Source: Palsa-513 sp036510225 | GTDB taxonomy: Bacteria; Actinomycetota; Thermoleophilia; Solirubrobacterales; Solirubrobacteraceae | NCBI GenBank assembly: GCA_036510225.1 | Contig: DATCEH010000105.1 | Location: forward strand, 1-51,709 | Reading direction: 5' to 3' | DNA length: 51,709 nucleotides | Shown here: in pieces, positions 7,518-15,480 of the stretch | Position numbering within the stretch: the first letter of the stretch is position 1 | Layout: the number at the start of each line of letters is the position of its first letter | Notes under the pieces: model-generated | What the model saw: only the letters and a program-made list of their open reading frames with translations | What the model was told of the DNA's origin: nothing | Database searches by the model: none | Position numbers and translations under genes: made by a program

Positions 7518-10034
7518 GTGACGTTCGTCCTCGCGTGGGTGGCCTTCCCGGTTCTCCTCGCCGGCCTCGGGGTGGGCTGGGGGCTTCTCGTCGAGGAGCT
7601 CTCGGGCGCCCGACTGGCGAGCGGCGCGCTGCTGATTCCGGTGGGCCTCGCCGCGGGCCTGATCGTGGCCGCCCTGCTGACGACCAACGCGGCGACCGCC
7701 CGGCTGGCCGTCCCCGTGGACGGTCTGCTGGCGCTGATCGGCGTGGTCCGCGGGCGCCGGCTCTGGCGGGACCGGGCGATCCCCAGGTGGTCCCTGGTGG
7801 CGGCGGTCGCGGTGCTCCTGGTCTACGGAGCGCCGGTCCTGGCGACGGGGACCGTGACGTTCACGGGCTTCTTCAAGCTCGACGACACCGCGACCTGGCT
7901 CGGGTTGACGGCGCACCTCTTCAGCGACGGCCGCTCGACGGCGGGCCTCGATCCGTCGAGCTACAAGGTCCTGCTCGACGCGAACCTCGGGACCGGCGCA
8001 TACCCGGTTGGGGCGTTCATGTTGCTCGGTGTCGGTCGCGCGTTGCTCGGGATCGACGCGGCGTGGGCCTTCCAGCCGTACGTCGCGTGCGCGGGTGCGG
8101 CGCTCGCGCTGTGCCTGTACGCGCTGTGCGAGGGGATCGTCGCCGCCCCGCGCATGCGGGCGCTCGTCGCGTTTCTCGCGGCGCAGCCCGCGCTGCTCTA
8201 CGGATACAGCCTGTGGGGCGGGATCAAGGAGCTGACCGCCGCCTTCCTCGTCGCCCTGATCGCCGCGCTCGTGGCCTCTGGTATCGGTGGGCGGCCGACC
8301 CGTCCGCGGGCGGTGCTGCCCCTGGCCGTCGCGACCGCGGCGCTGGTCGTGACCTTCGGCCCGGGTACGGCGGTGTGGGTGCTGCCGGGTCTCGGCTGCC
8401 TCGCGGCGGTCTGGGTGACGAGGGTCATGCGGAGCGGTGACGGCGCTCTCAGGCAGCTGGCAGGCACGCTGGCCTGGCTGGTCGCGGCCACCGTCGGGCT
8501 TGCCCTGCCCGTGGTCATCACGCTGTCCCAGGCCGTCAGCTCGGGGGAGAGCTTCACGGGCGGATCCGCCGCCGCGTCCGTGACCACGCGCCTCGGCACG
8601 CTCCGCGCCCCGCTGGGCGCGTTCGAGGCCGCGGGCATCTGGCCGGTGAGTGACTTCCGCGACCCACTCGGGTCGGGGGTGCTGCCGATCGCGCTGATCG
8701 CCGTCGTCCTGGCCGCCGCGTTGGGAGCCCTGTGGGCGAGCGCCCGGAGCCGGGACTGGGGTGTCGTCCTGTACCTCGTCGTCGCTGTCTCCGGTTGCCT
8801 GGCGATCGACCTCGCCGGAGGTGTGCCGTGGGTGGTCGGCAAGGCACTGGCGATCGCGTCGCCCGCGGTTCTGTTCGCCGGAGTGCTCGGCGGGACGGTG
8901 CTGTTCGGGCGTCAGCGCCTGGCCGGCGGTCTCGTGATCGGCCTGATCGCCGGGGGCGTTCTGTGGTCGAACACCGTGGGATACCTGAACGCGACGCTCG
9001 CCCCGACCGGCCCGCTGAGCGATCTGGCGCAGATCGGCGGTCTCGTCCGCGGGGAGGGCCCGACCTTCGTCGATGACTTCAACGTCTACGCCGACCGCTA
9101 CTTCCTGCGCGCCGGCGACCCGGTCGATCCGGCGGAGCCCGACCCGGTGCCGCTGCCGCTGACTGACGGAACGCTGCTGATGACCCCGGCGGTCGCCGAT
9201 CTCGACTCGTTCCCGGTCTCCACGCTGTCGCGCTACCGGTCTATCGTGACGACGAGCTCGCCGACGGCAAGCCGCCCGTCCTCGCTGTATCACCTGCGCT
9301 GGACGGGGCGCTACTACGAGCTCTGGCAACGGGCCGCGCGTCCGGCGGAGCAGGTTCTCGCCCACATCGCATCTGGAGACTCGGCGACGATTCCCTACTG
9401 CGGTGCCGCCAGGCGGCCTGACGGCACGCCGGCGGCGGTCCAACCGATCTGCGGCGTCCAGCCGGTCGGGATCGCGACCTGCCCGGAGGTTCGCGCGATC
9501 GCGGCCTACGCGAAGCGCAATCAGGCGGAGGTCGTCGCAGCGGAGCGGCCACCCAACATCTACGCTCGGGGCAACCAGGTCGAGCGCCCTCCGAGCTGGG
9601 GCGTGACGCCGGCCGCGGAGTCGATCACGGCGCTCGATCCCGGCGTGGCGAGCGCGCAGTTCAGGCTGGTCGCGCCGGCGCGTTACACACTCTGGCTGGG
9701 CGGGAGCTTCGATCGGGGATTCGATGTCGCCGTCGACGGACGCGGAGTCGGCCGGGTGCGCAACCACCTGTCGATGGGCTACGCGCCAGTGGGCGATCTC
9801 GCACTGTCCGCCGGGCTGCACACGCTGACCTTGAGCCACCCCGGGACAAGCCTCGCCCCGGGCAGCGGGGACGACGCCGGGACGACGCTCGCTGCGATCG
9901 TGCTCGGTCCGATCCCCGCTCGCGATCGGCTCGCGACGCTGACGCCGCAGACGGCGACGAAACTGTGCGGGACGTCGGTCGACTGGATCGAGGTCGTCAA
10001 GGCGATCCCGGCGGCCGGAACGGGCGCGCCGTAG
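7518..10034 (+). CDS. Polytopic membrane protein, GT-C-like, copy 2 (tandem paralogue)
   Basis: 838 residues, GTG start at 7518, 18 bases after copy 1. It aligns with copy 1 along its whole length with very few gaps; the first 140 residues and the segments around LLYGYSLWGGIKE and VTTSSPT are almost identical. Asp122-Asp123 in the FFKLDDTATW motif are retained. The soluble C-terminal region keeps its cysteines and the final beta-rich domain, and both copies end near KLCG...VDWIEVV. Tandem duplication with both copies intact suggests different donor or acceptor specificity, or dosage. The two may act in export or decoration of a surface glycan. The following 40 bases lead into a probable operator and promoter for the next operon. 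Confidence 0.6.
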   Translation: MTFVLAWVAFPVLLAGLGVGWGLLVEELSGARLASGALLIPVGLAAGLIVAALLTTNAATARLAVPVDGLLALIGVVRGRRLWRDRAIPRWSLVAAVAVLLVYGAPVLATGTVTFTGFFKLDDTATWLGLTAHLFSDGRSTAGLDPSSYKVLLDANLGTGAYPVGAFMLLGVGRALLGIDAAWAFQPYVACAGAALALCLYALCEGIVAAPRMRALVAFLAAQPALLYGYSLWGGIKELTAAFLVALIAALVASGIGGRPTRPRAVLPLAVATAALVVTFGPGTAVWVLPGLGCLAAVWVTRVMRSGDGALRQLAGTLAWLVAATVGLALPVVITLSQAVSSGESFTGGSAAASVTTRLGTLRAPLGAFEAAGIWPVSDFRDPLGSGVLPIALIAVVLAAALGALWASARSRDWGVVLYLVVAVSGCLAIDLAGGVPWVVGKALAIASPAVLFAGVLGGTVLFGRQRLAGGLVIGLIAGGVLWSNTVGYLNATLAPTGPLSDLAQIGGLVRGEGPTFVDDFNVYADRYFLRAGDPVDPAEPDPVPLPLTDGTLLMTPAVADLDSFPVSTLSRYRSIVTTSSPTASRPSSLYHLRWTGRYYELWQRAARPAEQVLAHIASGDSATIPYCGAARRPDGTPAAVQPICGVQPVGIATCPEVRAIAAYAKRNQAEVVAAERPPNIYARGNQVERPPSWGVTPAAESITALDPGVASAQFRLVAPARYTLWLGGSFDRGFDVAVDGRGVGRVRNHLSMGYAPVGDLALSAGLHTLTLSHPGTSLAPGSGDDAGTTLAAIVLGPIPARDRLATLTPQTATKLCGTSVDWIEVVKAIPAAGTGAP

Positions 10035-10071
10035 GCGACGAGCGCGCAGGACCCGACGCGCCGCCGCCGGC

Positions 10072-10092
10072 TGCATAGCTGTCTCCTATGCA
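10072..10092. promoter_or_regulatory. Inverted repeat TGCATAG-N7-CTATGCA, putative operator
   Basis: Seven-base arms (10072-10078 and 10086-10092) are perfect reverse complements around a 7-base spacer. The repeat ends five bases before the -35 box of the TolQ-DUF2149 promoter. Related CTATGC/GCATAG repeats with shorter spacers occur at 20335-20349 and 25454-25468. Confidence 0.45.
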
Positions 10093-10096
10093 AGGC

Positions 10097-10126
10097 TTGA
10101 CTCGCGCTCGCGCAGACGGGTAGAGT
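10097..10126 (+). promoter_or_regulatory. Promoter of the TolQ-DUF2149-transglycosylase operon
   Basis: TTGACT at 10097-10102, an 18-base spacer, and TAGAGT at 10121-10126. Predicted transcription start is near 10133, which excludes a coding start at 10125 and leaves a leader of about 90 bases before the ATG at 10224. Confidence 0.6.
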
Positions 10127-10223
10127 GGTCGCGGTGGTCGGGGTGTGCTCGCGCGCTCGTCGAGTACAAGCCGCGCGCGTGCTGTGGGGCGTTGCGGGAA
10201 TGATCATCGTGGAGGTTTGTCTG

Positions 10224-10928
10224 ATGGGTGTGGTTGAGCTTGCCTCGATCGAGGATGTCGTGTTTCGCGTATCGAACGTCCTGCGTGTGCCGGTACTGAT
10301 CGCGGCGCTGCTGGCCTTGGCGGTCGTGCTCGCCGAGGTCGGCGCGCTGACCGTCGAGCTTGGCCGGCGCAGACGACGCAACGCAAAGGCGGTCGCGTCG
10401 GCGGGCCGGGACGCCGGCCAGGCGCTCGCGCTCGGCGACCGCCCGCGCGCCGCGGGAATTCTGGCCAAGGTCGCTTCGAGCGGCGCGATGTGGGCGACGC
10501 TGGAGAAGGTCCTCGTCAACGTCGGGCCGGGACCGGAGGCGTCGAGCCGGATGATGAAGTGCCTCGCCGACTTCGACCTCGGGTCGATCAAACGGCTCGA
10601 ACGAACGCGGATCCTCGTGCGATTCGGGCCGGCGCTCGGTCTGATGGGGACGTTGATCCCGCTGTCCCCGGCACTGGAGGGTCTCGCGGAGGGGAACACC
10701 AAGCAGCTGACGGCCAACCTGCGGGTCGCCTTCAGCGTTACCGTCCTCGGCCTGCTGATCGGTGCGATCGCCTTCACGATCTCGCTCGTCCGCGACCGCC
10801 TGTACGCGCAGGACCTCTCGGATATGGAGTCGATCGCCTTCGAGCTCGAGGCCGCCCAGCGAATGATCGAGCCAGAGCTCGTCGTCGGCCCGACGCGGGC
10901 CGTCGGCTCCGACGGATGGGACGGCTGA
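10224..10928 (+). CDS. TolQ/ExbB/MotA-family proton channel protein, copy 1
   Basis: 234 residues. The ATG at 10224 is chosen because GGAGGT lies at 10211-10216 and because alignment with the paralogue at 45365 begins there. There are three membrane segments, roughly residues 20-43, 133-150 and 170-188, with a cytoplasmic domain between the first and second. GPALGLMGTLIPL (135-147) is the MotA/TolQ/ExbB signature, followed by the AFSVTVLGLLIG helix. In known members these subunits form a pentamer around an ExbD/TolR-like dimer and couple proton flow to work in the envelope. The next gene, four bases later, is the DUF2149 partner, and a lytic transglycosylase completes the operon. Confidence 0.85.
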   Translation: MGVVELASIEDVVFRVSNVLRVPVLIAALLALAVVLAEVGALTVELGRRRRRNAKAVASAGRDAGQALALGDRPRAAGILAKVASSGAMWATLEKVLVNVGPGPEASSRMMKCLADFDLGSIKRLERTRILVRFGPALGLMGTLIPLSPALEGLAEGNTKQLTANLRVAFSVTVLGLLIGAIAFTISLVRDRLYAQDLSDMESIAFELEAAQRMIEPELVVGPTRAVGSDGWDG

Positions 10929-10932
10929 CGCG

Positions 10933-11253
10933 ATGATCGACATCAAGGGCCGCGCCCAGATGCACACCGACCGCGCCGGTGACCCGCTCGACGGCCTCGT
11001 CAACATGTTCGACCTCGGGATCGTCCTTGCCGTAGCCTTCCTGATCGCGGCGCTACAGGCGCACAATCTCACGCAGGTCCTCACGCAGGCCCCGAAGCCA
11101 ACGCCGGCGAAGCACACGATCACGGTGAAACCCAACCAGTCGCTGGTCCATCTCAAGGCGGGCTCGACGCAGGTCCCGGTGAACGGCGGCGGCAAGCTCG
11201 GCGCCGTCTACCAGCTGCCCAACGGCGAGCTCGTCTACGTCAAGAACAAGTGA
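10933..11253 (+). CDS. DUF2149 family protein, probable ExbD/TolR-like partner, copy 1
   Basis: 106 residues. The conserved DPLDGLVNMFDLGIVLAVAF segment gives a short cytoplasmic N-terminus and a single membrane helix with Asp27 at its start, followed by an extracytoplasmic domain (TITVKPNQSLVHL, YQLPNGELVYV). DUF2149 genes are known to sit beside MotA/TolQ/ExbB genes. The helix with one membrane-proximal Asp resembles the proton-carrying Asp of ExbD and TolR. I infer that it fills that role here. The gene starts four bases after the channel gene stop, consistent with one translation unit. Confidence 0.8.
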   Translation: MIDIKGRAQMHTDRAGDPLDGLVNMFDLGIVLAVAFLIAALQAHNLTQVLTQAPKPTPAKHTITVKPNQSLVHLKAGSTQVPVNGGGKLGAVYQLPNGELVYVKNK

Positions 11254-11295
11254 CCCGGCCCTGGGCGTGTACGAAGAAGCTGGGATGACCATCCG

Positions 11296-13839
11296 TTGAA
11301 GCGCGCGCTCCTGCCCGTGGCAGCGTCGGTCGTCGGGCTGTGCGGCGGCCTGGCCGACGGAGCATCGCCGGTATCGGCCCAGACGAGCCAGGCCACGACG
11401 CTCGCGTCATCGTCATCGTCATCGTCGGTGCTCGGCCGGCCGGGTGACACGGTGGTCCTCGCCAAGGGCCTGGAACCGGCCGCTCCGGCAACCTCGACGA
11501 AGCCGGCAACCTCGACGAAGCCGGCAGCCTCGACGAAGCCGGCAGCCTCGACGAAGCCGGTTGCTGCGGTTGCACCGCACGCGCCGGCCGCGCCGGCCGT
11601 CGCGCCGGTCCAGAGCATCCTCGATATGCCGGCGACCGCGTCGTCGCCCAAAGTCGCCCCGCCGCGGATCCTCGGGGCGAAGCCGCAAGCGCTGACCGGG
11701 GACGAGACGGAGGCTCCCGCGGGATCCGGCGAGGCTCCATTCGGCTCGCCGGCGGCGATCCAGGCGGCGAAGGCTGCCAAGGCGGCCGCCGCCGCGACCG
11801 CCGCGACCCCGTTCAGCGCGGCCGACGGCCTGCCGACGGCGTTGAACCCGACGCTGTCGGTCGTCGCGCCCGGTCCGGTGCCGGTCGGGGTCGCGAACTT
11901 CTTCATCGACAACTTCGACGTCCCGCCCTTCCTCCTGCCGATCTTCCAGGCGGCCGGTGCGGCGTACGAGGTGCCGTGGCAGGTGCTCGCGGCGATCAAC
12001 CAGATCGAGACGAACTACGGACGCGACCTCAGCGTCTCGAGCGCAGGCGCGGCCGGCTGGATGCAGTTCCTCCCGGGGACGTGGAAGGAGTACGGCGTGG
12101 ACGCGAACGGCGCCGGCGTCGAGGACCCGTACAACCCGGCCGACGCGATCTTCGCGGCGGCCCGCTACCTCCAGGCGGCCGGCGCATCCAAGAACCTCCG
12201 GGGCGCGATCTTCGCCTACAACCACGCCAACTGGTACGTCTCGTCGGTGATGCTCCGGGCCCGCCTGATCGGCGGCCTGCCGGCCGGGCTGGTGAGCTCG
12301 GTCACCGGCCTCGCCGAGGGCCTCTTCCCGGTCGACGCCGCCGCCCGCTACGCCGACAGCGCGACCCAGGCCGCCGCCGCCACGACGCCGGCCGCGGCCC
12401 CTGCGACCAGCCCGGCGACCCCGGCGACCCCTGCGACCGGCTCGGCGAGGACCGCGAAGCCGCCGGCCGACCAGCCGCCGGTCGAGATCTACGCGAAGGC
12501 CGGGGCGGCGGTCGTCGCGGTCAAGGACGGCGTCGTCACGGCGACAGGAGGCTCGCCGACCCTCGGAAAGTACCTCCAGCTTCGTGACGCCGCCGGCAAC
12601 ACGTACGTCTACAGCCACCTCAAGAAGCTCGCCGTGGTCTACCCGGCGCTCAAGGCGCAGGTCGCCGCCGCCGCGCCGAAGACCGTCCGATCGGCGAGCC
12701 TCGCGCCGGTGCCGGCGCCGACGAGTCCCGCGACCGCCGGGCATCAGGCGACCAAGTCGACTCCGGCGAGCGCCGCGCAGACGGCTGGCGGCGGCCCGGT
12801 GGCTACGGACACGGCAAGCGGTCCCCAGCGTCTCTTCGCCTATCCGACGCGCCCGGCTGCGTTCGCGGCCGGCGGTAGCGCCCAGGTCGCGCGGCCCGCG
12901 CCGGCCGACCTGTCGAAGTACCTCACGCAGACCAACGGCCTGACCCCCGGCGAGGTCGACCTCGAGCCGTTGCGGACCGGCGCCCACGTCCTCGCCGGGA
13001 CGGTCCTCGGGCGGATCGGCGTCATCGGTCAGGCGCAGGCGCCCCACGTCGGCTTCCAGATCCGGCCGGCCGGCGCCGGCTCGCCGGAGATCGATCCCAA
13101 GCCCCTGCTCGACGGCTGGCAGCTCCTCCAGGCGACTTCGGGCGACCGATCGGCAACCGCGAGCGATGGCCCGCTCGGGCCGGGAGCCGTCAACACGACG
13201 ATCGACAGGATCCTCCTCCTGACCAAGGCCCAGCTCCAGGCCCAGGTGCTCGCCGATCCGTCGATCGTGATCTACCCGCAGGGCCGCCAGCAGATCCAGG
13301 CCGGCCTGGTCGACCAGCGCGTGCTCGCCGGCATCGAGTTCCTCTCGGCCTCCGGCCTCAAGCCCGCCGTCAGCGCGTTCAGCGCCGGAAGTGTCCCATC
13401 GGCGAGCGCGGCCGCCCCGCCTGGCACCCCGGCGGCGAGCGCCCCGGCAGTCGCGGGCGACACGCCGGCCGCCGCCGCGCTGACACAGGTCGACATCTCG
13501 GCGATCAACGCGATCCCGCTGCTCGGCCACCAGGGCGCCGGCTCGATCGCCGAGACCACGATCCGCCAGCTGCTGACGCTGCCCGGCAGCTTCCAGCCGC
13601 AGGAGATCGTCAGCGCCAGCAGCGAGCCGACCGCCGCGAACACCGTCGCGATGCCCGATCACGCCGACCGCATAAGCCTCTCGTTCGCGCCCTCAGCCGA
13701 CGCCGACTCGGGCTTCGGCCAGCTCCGCGACGCCGTCCTGACCCCGCCCCAGTGGCTCGATCTCACCGCGCGCCTCGACGCGATCGGCAACCCCACCGTC
13801 CCGTTGAAGCCGACGACCGCGGCGATTCCGGACCCCTGA
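11296..13839 (+). CDS. Secreted lytic transglycosylase with degenerate LytM/M23-like region
   Basis: 847 residues, TTG start at 11296 (a nearby ATG at 11284 stops after four codons). A signal peptide ends near PVSAQ. A low-complexity Ser/Ala/Lys/Pro linker contains four repeats of PATSTK. Residues about 195-330 form an SLT-type lytic transglycosylase domain: AAINQIETNYGRD carries the likely catalytic Glu238, followed by AAGWMQFLPGTW and FAYNHANWYV. Residues about 395-455 and 557-610 look like two halves of a LytM (M23) beta-fold split by a Pro/Ala-rich insert. YVYSHLKK is kept, but the first His/Asp zinc motif is absent and the usual HLHFEIR reads PHVGFQIR, so peptidase activity is doubtful. 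The C-terminal 230 residues are unassigned. Operon partners are the proton channel genes. Confidence 0.75.
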   Translation: MKRALLPVAASVVGLCGGLADGASPVSAQTSQATTLASSSSSSSVLGRPGDTVVLAKGLEPAAPATSTKPATSTKPAASTKPAASTKPVAAVAPHAPAAPAVAPVQSILDMPATASSPKVAPPRILGAKPQALTGDETEAPAGSGEAPFGSPAAIQAAKAAKAAAAATAATPFSAADGLPTALNPTLSVVAPGPVPVGVANFFIDNFDVPPFLLPIFQAAGAAYEVPWQVLAAINQIETNYGRDLSVSSAGAAGWMQFLPGTWKEYGVDANGAGVEDPYNPADAIFAAARYLQAAGASKNLRGAIFAYNHANWYVSSVMLRARLIGGLPAGLVSSVTGLAEGLFPVDAAARYADSATQAAAATTPAAAPATSPATPATPATGSARTAKPPADQPPVEIYAKAGAAVVAVKDGVVTATGGSPTLGKYLQLRDAAGNTYVYSHLKKLAVVYPALKAQVAAAAPKTVRSASLAPVPAPTSPATAGHQATKSTPASAAQTAGGGPVATDTASGPQRLFAYPTRPAAFAAGGSAQVARPAPADLSKYLTQTNGLTPGEVDLEPLRTGAHVLAGTVLGRIGVIGQAQAPHVGFQIRPAGAGSPEIDPKPLLDGWQLLQATSGDRSATASDGPLGPGAVNTTIDRILLLTKAQLQAQVLADPSIVIYPQGRQQIQAGLVDQRVLAGIEFLSASGLKPAVSAFSAGSVPSASAAAPPGTPAASAPAVAGDTPAAAALTQVDISAINAIPLLGHQGAGSIAETTIRQLLTLPGSFQPQEIVSASSEPTAANTVAMPDHADRISLSFAPSADADSGFGQLRDAVLTPPQWLDLTARLDAIGNPTVPLKPTTAAIPDP
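11485..11556 (+). repeat. Four tandem 18-bp repeats coding PATSTK units
   Basis: Four head-to-tail copies of CCGGCAACCTCGACGAAG (the last two with one A-to-G change) lie in frame in the linker of the lytic transglycosylase. The repeat preserves frame, so copy-number slippage would alter linker length without breaking the gene. Confidence 0.9.
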
Positions 13840-13861
13840 CGCTCACCGGGCTCCCAGACCA

Positions 13862-14362
13862 CTAGCTCCGAAGGCTGAACGTCAGATCGACCCGGGGGTT
13901 TCCGGTCGCCGTGAACAGGAAGGTGCCCCGCATCCCGGCATAGTTCCCCGTCCCGCCGGTCACGACGCCCGTGCCCGGCCCGCTGTGGCTGCTCGCGGCC
14001 TCGGCGTAGATCTGGCCGCTCGGCATGATGAAGGTCATCACGCACTCGAAGACCTGGCCGTTACCCGGTGCGGTCCTCGTGCACGCGGTCTGGTCGCGGC
14101 CGATCGCCGCCGTCCCCGCCGGCTCGTAGATCATGCCCGTGAAGACAAGCTGGGCTCCCAGCGACGTGGTCGGGCTGATCGGCAGGTTCGTCTCCGTCGT
14201 CAGCTGGTTCTCCAGCTTCAGGGTCTCCGTCTTCCCGCCCGCGCTCCCCCCGCAACCCGCAGCCACGAGGACCGTCAGCCCGCAGCACGCCGCGATTCGC
14301 GCGACGCGCCGCCGGCGTCTCGCCGGGACGCGCGGGTCGCTCTGATTCGGTCGGACCGTCAT
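13862..14362 (-). CDS. Lipoprotein with allene-oxide-cyclase/dirigent-like barrel
   Basis: 166 residues. A basic N-terminus (ARRRRRVARI) and a short hydrophobic core lead to the lipobox VAAGC (Cys37). The mature domain has alternating strands ending in GVVTGGTGNYAGMRGTF and a hydrophobic final strand. This GTG-Y-x-GxRG pattern is typical of the AOC/dirigent barrel. Bacterial members are mostly of unknown function; some bind hydrophobic ligands. The ATG at 14362 is six bases after the WbqC gene stop, making it the last gene of the minus-strand glycan operon, and its end faces the transglycosylase gene 22 bases away. Confidence 0.6.
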   Translation of the reverse strand: MTVRPNQSDPRVPARRRRRVARIAACCGLTVLVAAGCGGSAGGKTETLKLENQLTTETNLPISPTTSLGAQLVFTGMIYEPAGTAAIGRDQTACTRTAPGNGQVFECVMTFIMPSGQIYAEAASSHSGPGTGVVTGGTGNYAGMRGTFLFTATGNPRVDLTFSLRS

Positions 14363-14368
14363 GCCGGG

Positions 14369-15121
14369 CTAACCTACCTGGATCGGCCGTTCCGGGGCCT
14401 GATCGTAGGTTGTCTTTAGGAACGCCCGCGCCTCCGGGCCTTCGGCGAAGAGCAGATCGATCACGCTGACGCCGTGCTCGAAGCCCCCGTGCAGCTGCGG
14501 GTACTCCCGGTAGCCCGAGTAGTCGAACCACCTGACGTCGACCCCCGCACGCTCGAAGCGCCCGACGTCGAGGTACCCGCTCGCGGCCGGGCCCGAGACA
14601 TACTCCGTCGCGCCGGTCGCCAGGCAGATGTCGAGCAGTCGCTGGCTGCGGTCCTCGCCCGTCGCGTAGTCGGTCGAGTACGAGATCGGCGTCTCGATCC
14701 CCAGCATCCCGCAGACCGCTCGCAGAAGGACGAGGTTGACCTCGCTGAGCAGCTCCAGCCCGCCCAACGACTCGTAGACCGGCCCAAGCTCCGCGGCGAC
14801 CGCGTCGAAATGAGGCGTATCCCGGTAGGCCTGCTCGATCGCGCTCCAGTGCGACTGCGCCCACGCCCCGTCGGCGACCCGGGTCTCGTCGATTCGCTGC
14901 GTGTAGCGGCCCTTCGTCTCGACGGGGATCGTCAGCCACCGCAGGCCCGCAGCCGTCTTGATCCGGTTGCGGTTGCGCCAGTCACGCCGCGTGAACTGGA
15001 CCTCGTCGAGTAGGACGAACGCGTCGACGTGGTTGATCATGTCGAAGTACCCCTTCCACGGGATGTAGTTCGACTGGACGATCGCCGTCCGTCGCGGCCG
15101 CTCGGACGCCACGCGCGTCAC
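14369..15121 (-). CDS. WbqC-like family protein
   Basis: About 250 residues. The N-terminus IVQSNYIPWKGYFDMI, then FVLLDEVQFTRRDWRNRN, WLTIPV and the later ATEYVSGPAASGYLD are diagnostic of the WbqC-like family (PF08889). These proteins occur in O-antigen and other surface-glycan clusters and are thought to act in synthesis or attachment of amino-sugar derivatives; the reaction is not firmly established. The GTG at 15121 overlaps the upstream stop as GTGA, so the start is well supported although no separate ribosome binding site is needed. It belongs to the minus-strand operon and would act in the cytoplasm. Confidence 0.85.
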   Translation of the reverse strand: MTRVASERPRRTAIVQSNYIPWKGYFDMINHVDAFVLLDEVQFTRRDWRNRNRIKTAAGLRWLTIPVETKGRYTQRIDETRVADGAWAQSHWSAIEQAYRDTPHFDAVAAELGPVYESLGGLELLSEVNLVLLRAVCGMLGIETPISYSTDYATGEDRSQRLLDICLATGATEYVSGPAASGYLDVGRFERAGVDVRWFDYSGYREYPQLHGGFEHGVSVIDLLFAEGPEARAFLKTTYDQAPERPIQVG

Positions 15122-15480
15122 TGGCTGCCGATCGCGATCCCGACGGCGATCACGACGACCCCGACCGCCTTCGGCCAGCTCAGCGCCTCGCCGAGCCAGA
15201 ACGCGCTCCCGAGCAGGACCAGGACGAACGACAGGCCCATGAACGGGTAGGCCCGACTCAGCGTGAAGTGCGTCATCGCGACCATCCACGACGCCGCCGC
15301 CAGCGCTGCGGCGAGCAGGACGCTGATCACCCATGGGTTGACGACCAGCCGCCCGATGAACGCGACCTTCGAGCCGAGATCGGCGCCCCCGTGGCCGGCC
15401 TTGTTGACCTGCCACTTGAGCACGAGCTGGCCGTACACGGTCAGGACGAGCGTCGCCACGACGTAGAGGTAGCGGGTCAT
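15118..15480 (-). CDS. Four-helix SMR/EamA-type membrane protein
   Basis: 120 residues with four predicted membrane helices: TRYLYVVATLVLTVYGQL, WVISVLLAAALAAASWMVAM, YPFMGLSFVLVLLGSAF and AVGVVVIAVGIAIG. Size and topology match small multidrug resistance proteins and the ArnE-type half-flippases found in glycan loci, and the YPFMGL motif with a downstream LGEALSWPKAVG helix is typical. In this operon a flippase or carrier for a lipid-linked sugar is more plausible than drug export, but this is inference. It overlaps the upstream glycosidase-like gene (ATGA at 15477) and the WbqC gene (GTGA at 15118), so it is translated as part of a coupled set. Confidence 0.7.
   Translation of the reverse strand: MTRYLYVVATLVLTVYGQLVLKWQVNKAGHGGADLGSKVAFIGRLVVNPWVISVLLAAALAAASWMVAMTHFTLSRAYPFMGLSFVLVLLGSAFWLGEALSWPKAVGVVVIAVGIAIGSQ

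Noticed and set aside
6738..10076. Open frame of 1112 codons on the minus strand
   Set aside because: It runs antisense to the two GT-C-like genes, is extremely Arg/Asp-rich and has no domain or ribosome site. It is a by-product of codon bias in high-GC DNA, and its repeated pattern only mirrors the duplication of the real genes.
10125..10223. Earlier start for the first TolQ-like gene
   Set aside because: The predicted transcription start is near 10133 and the paralogue at 45365 aligns only from about 10224, which also has a good ribosome binding site.
11419..13662. Open frame of 747 codons antisense to the lytic transglycosylase
   Set aside because: Arg/Gly-rich composition without recognisable motifs; the plus strand has a signal peptide and a catalytic transglycosylase domain.
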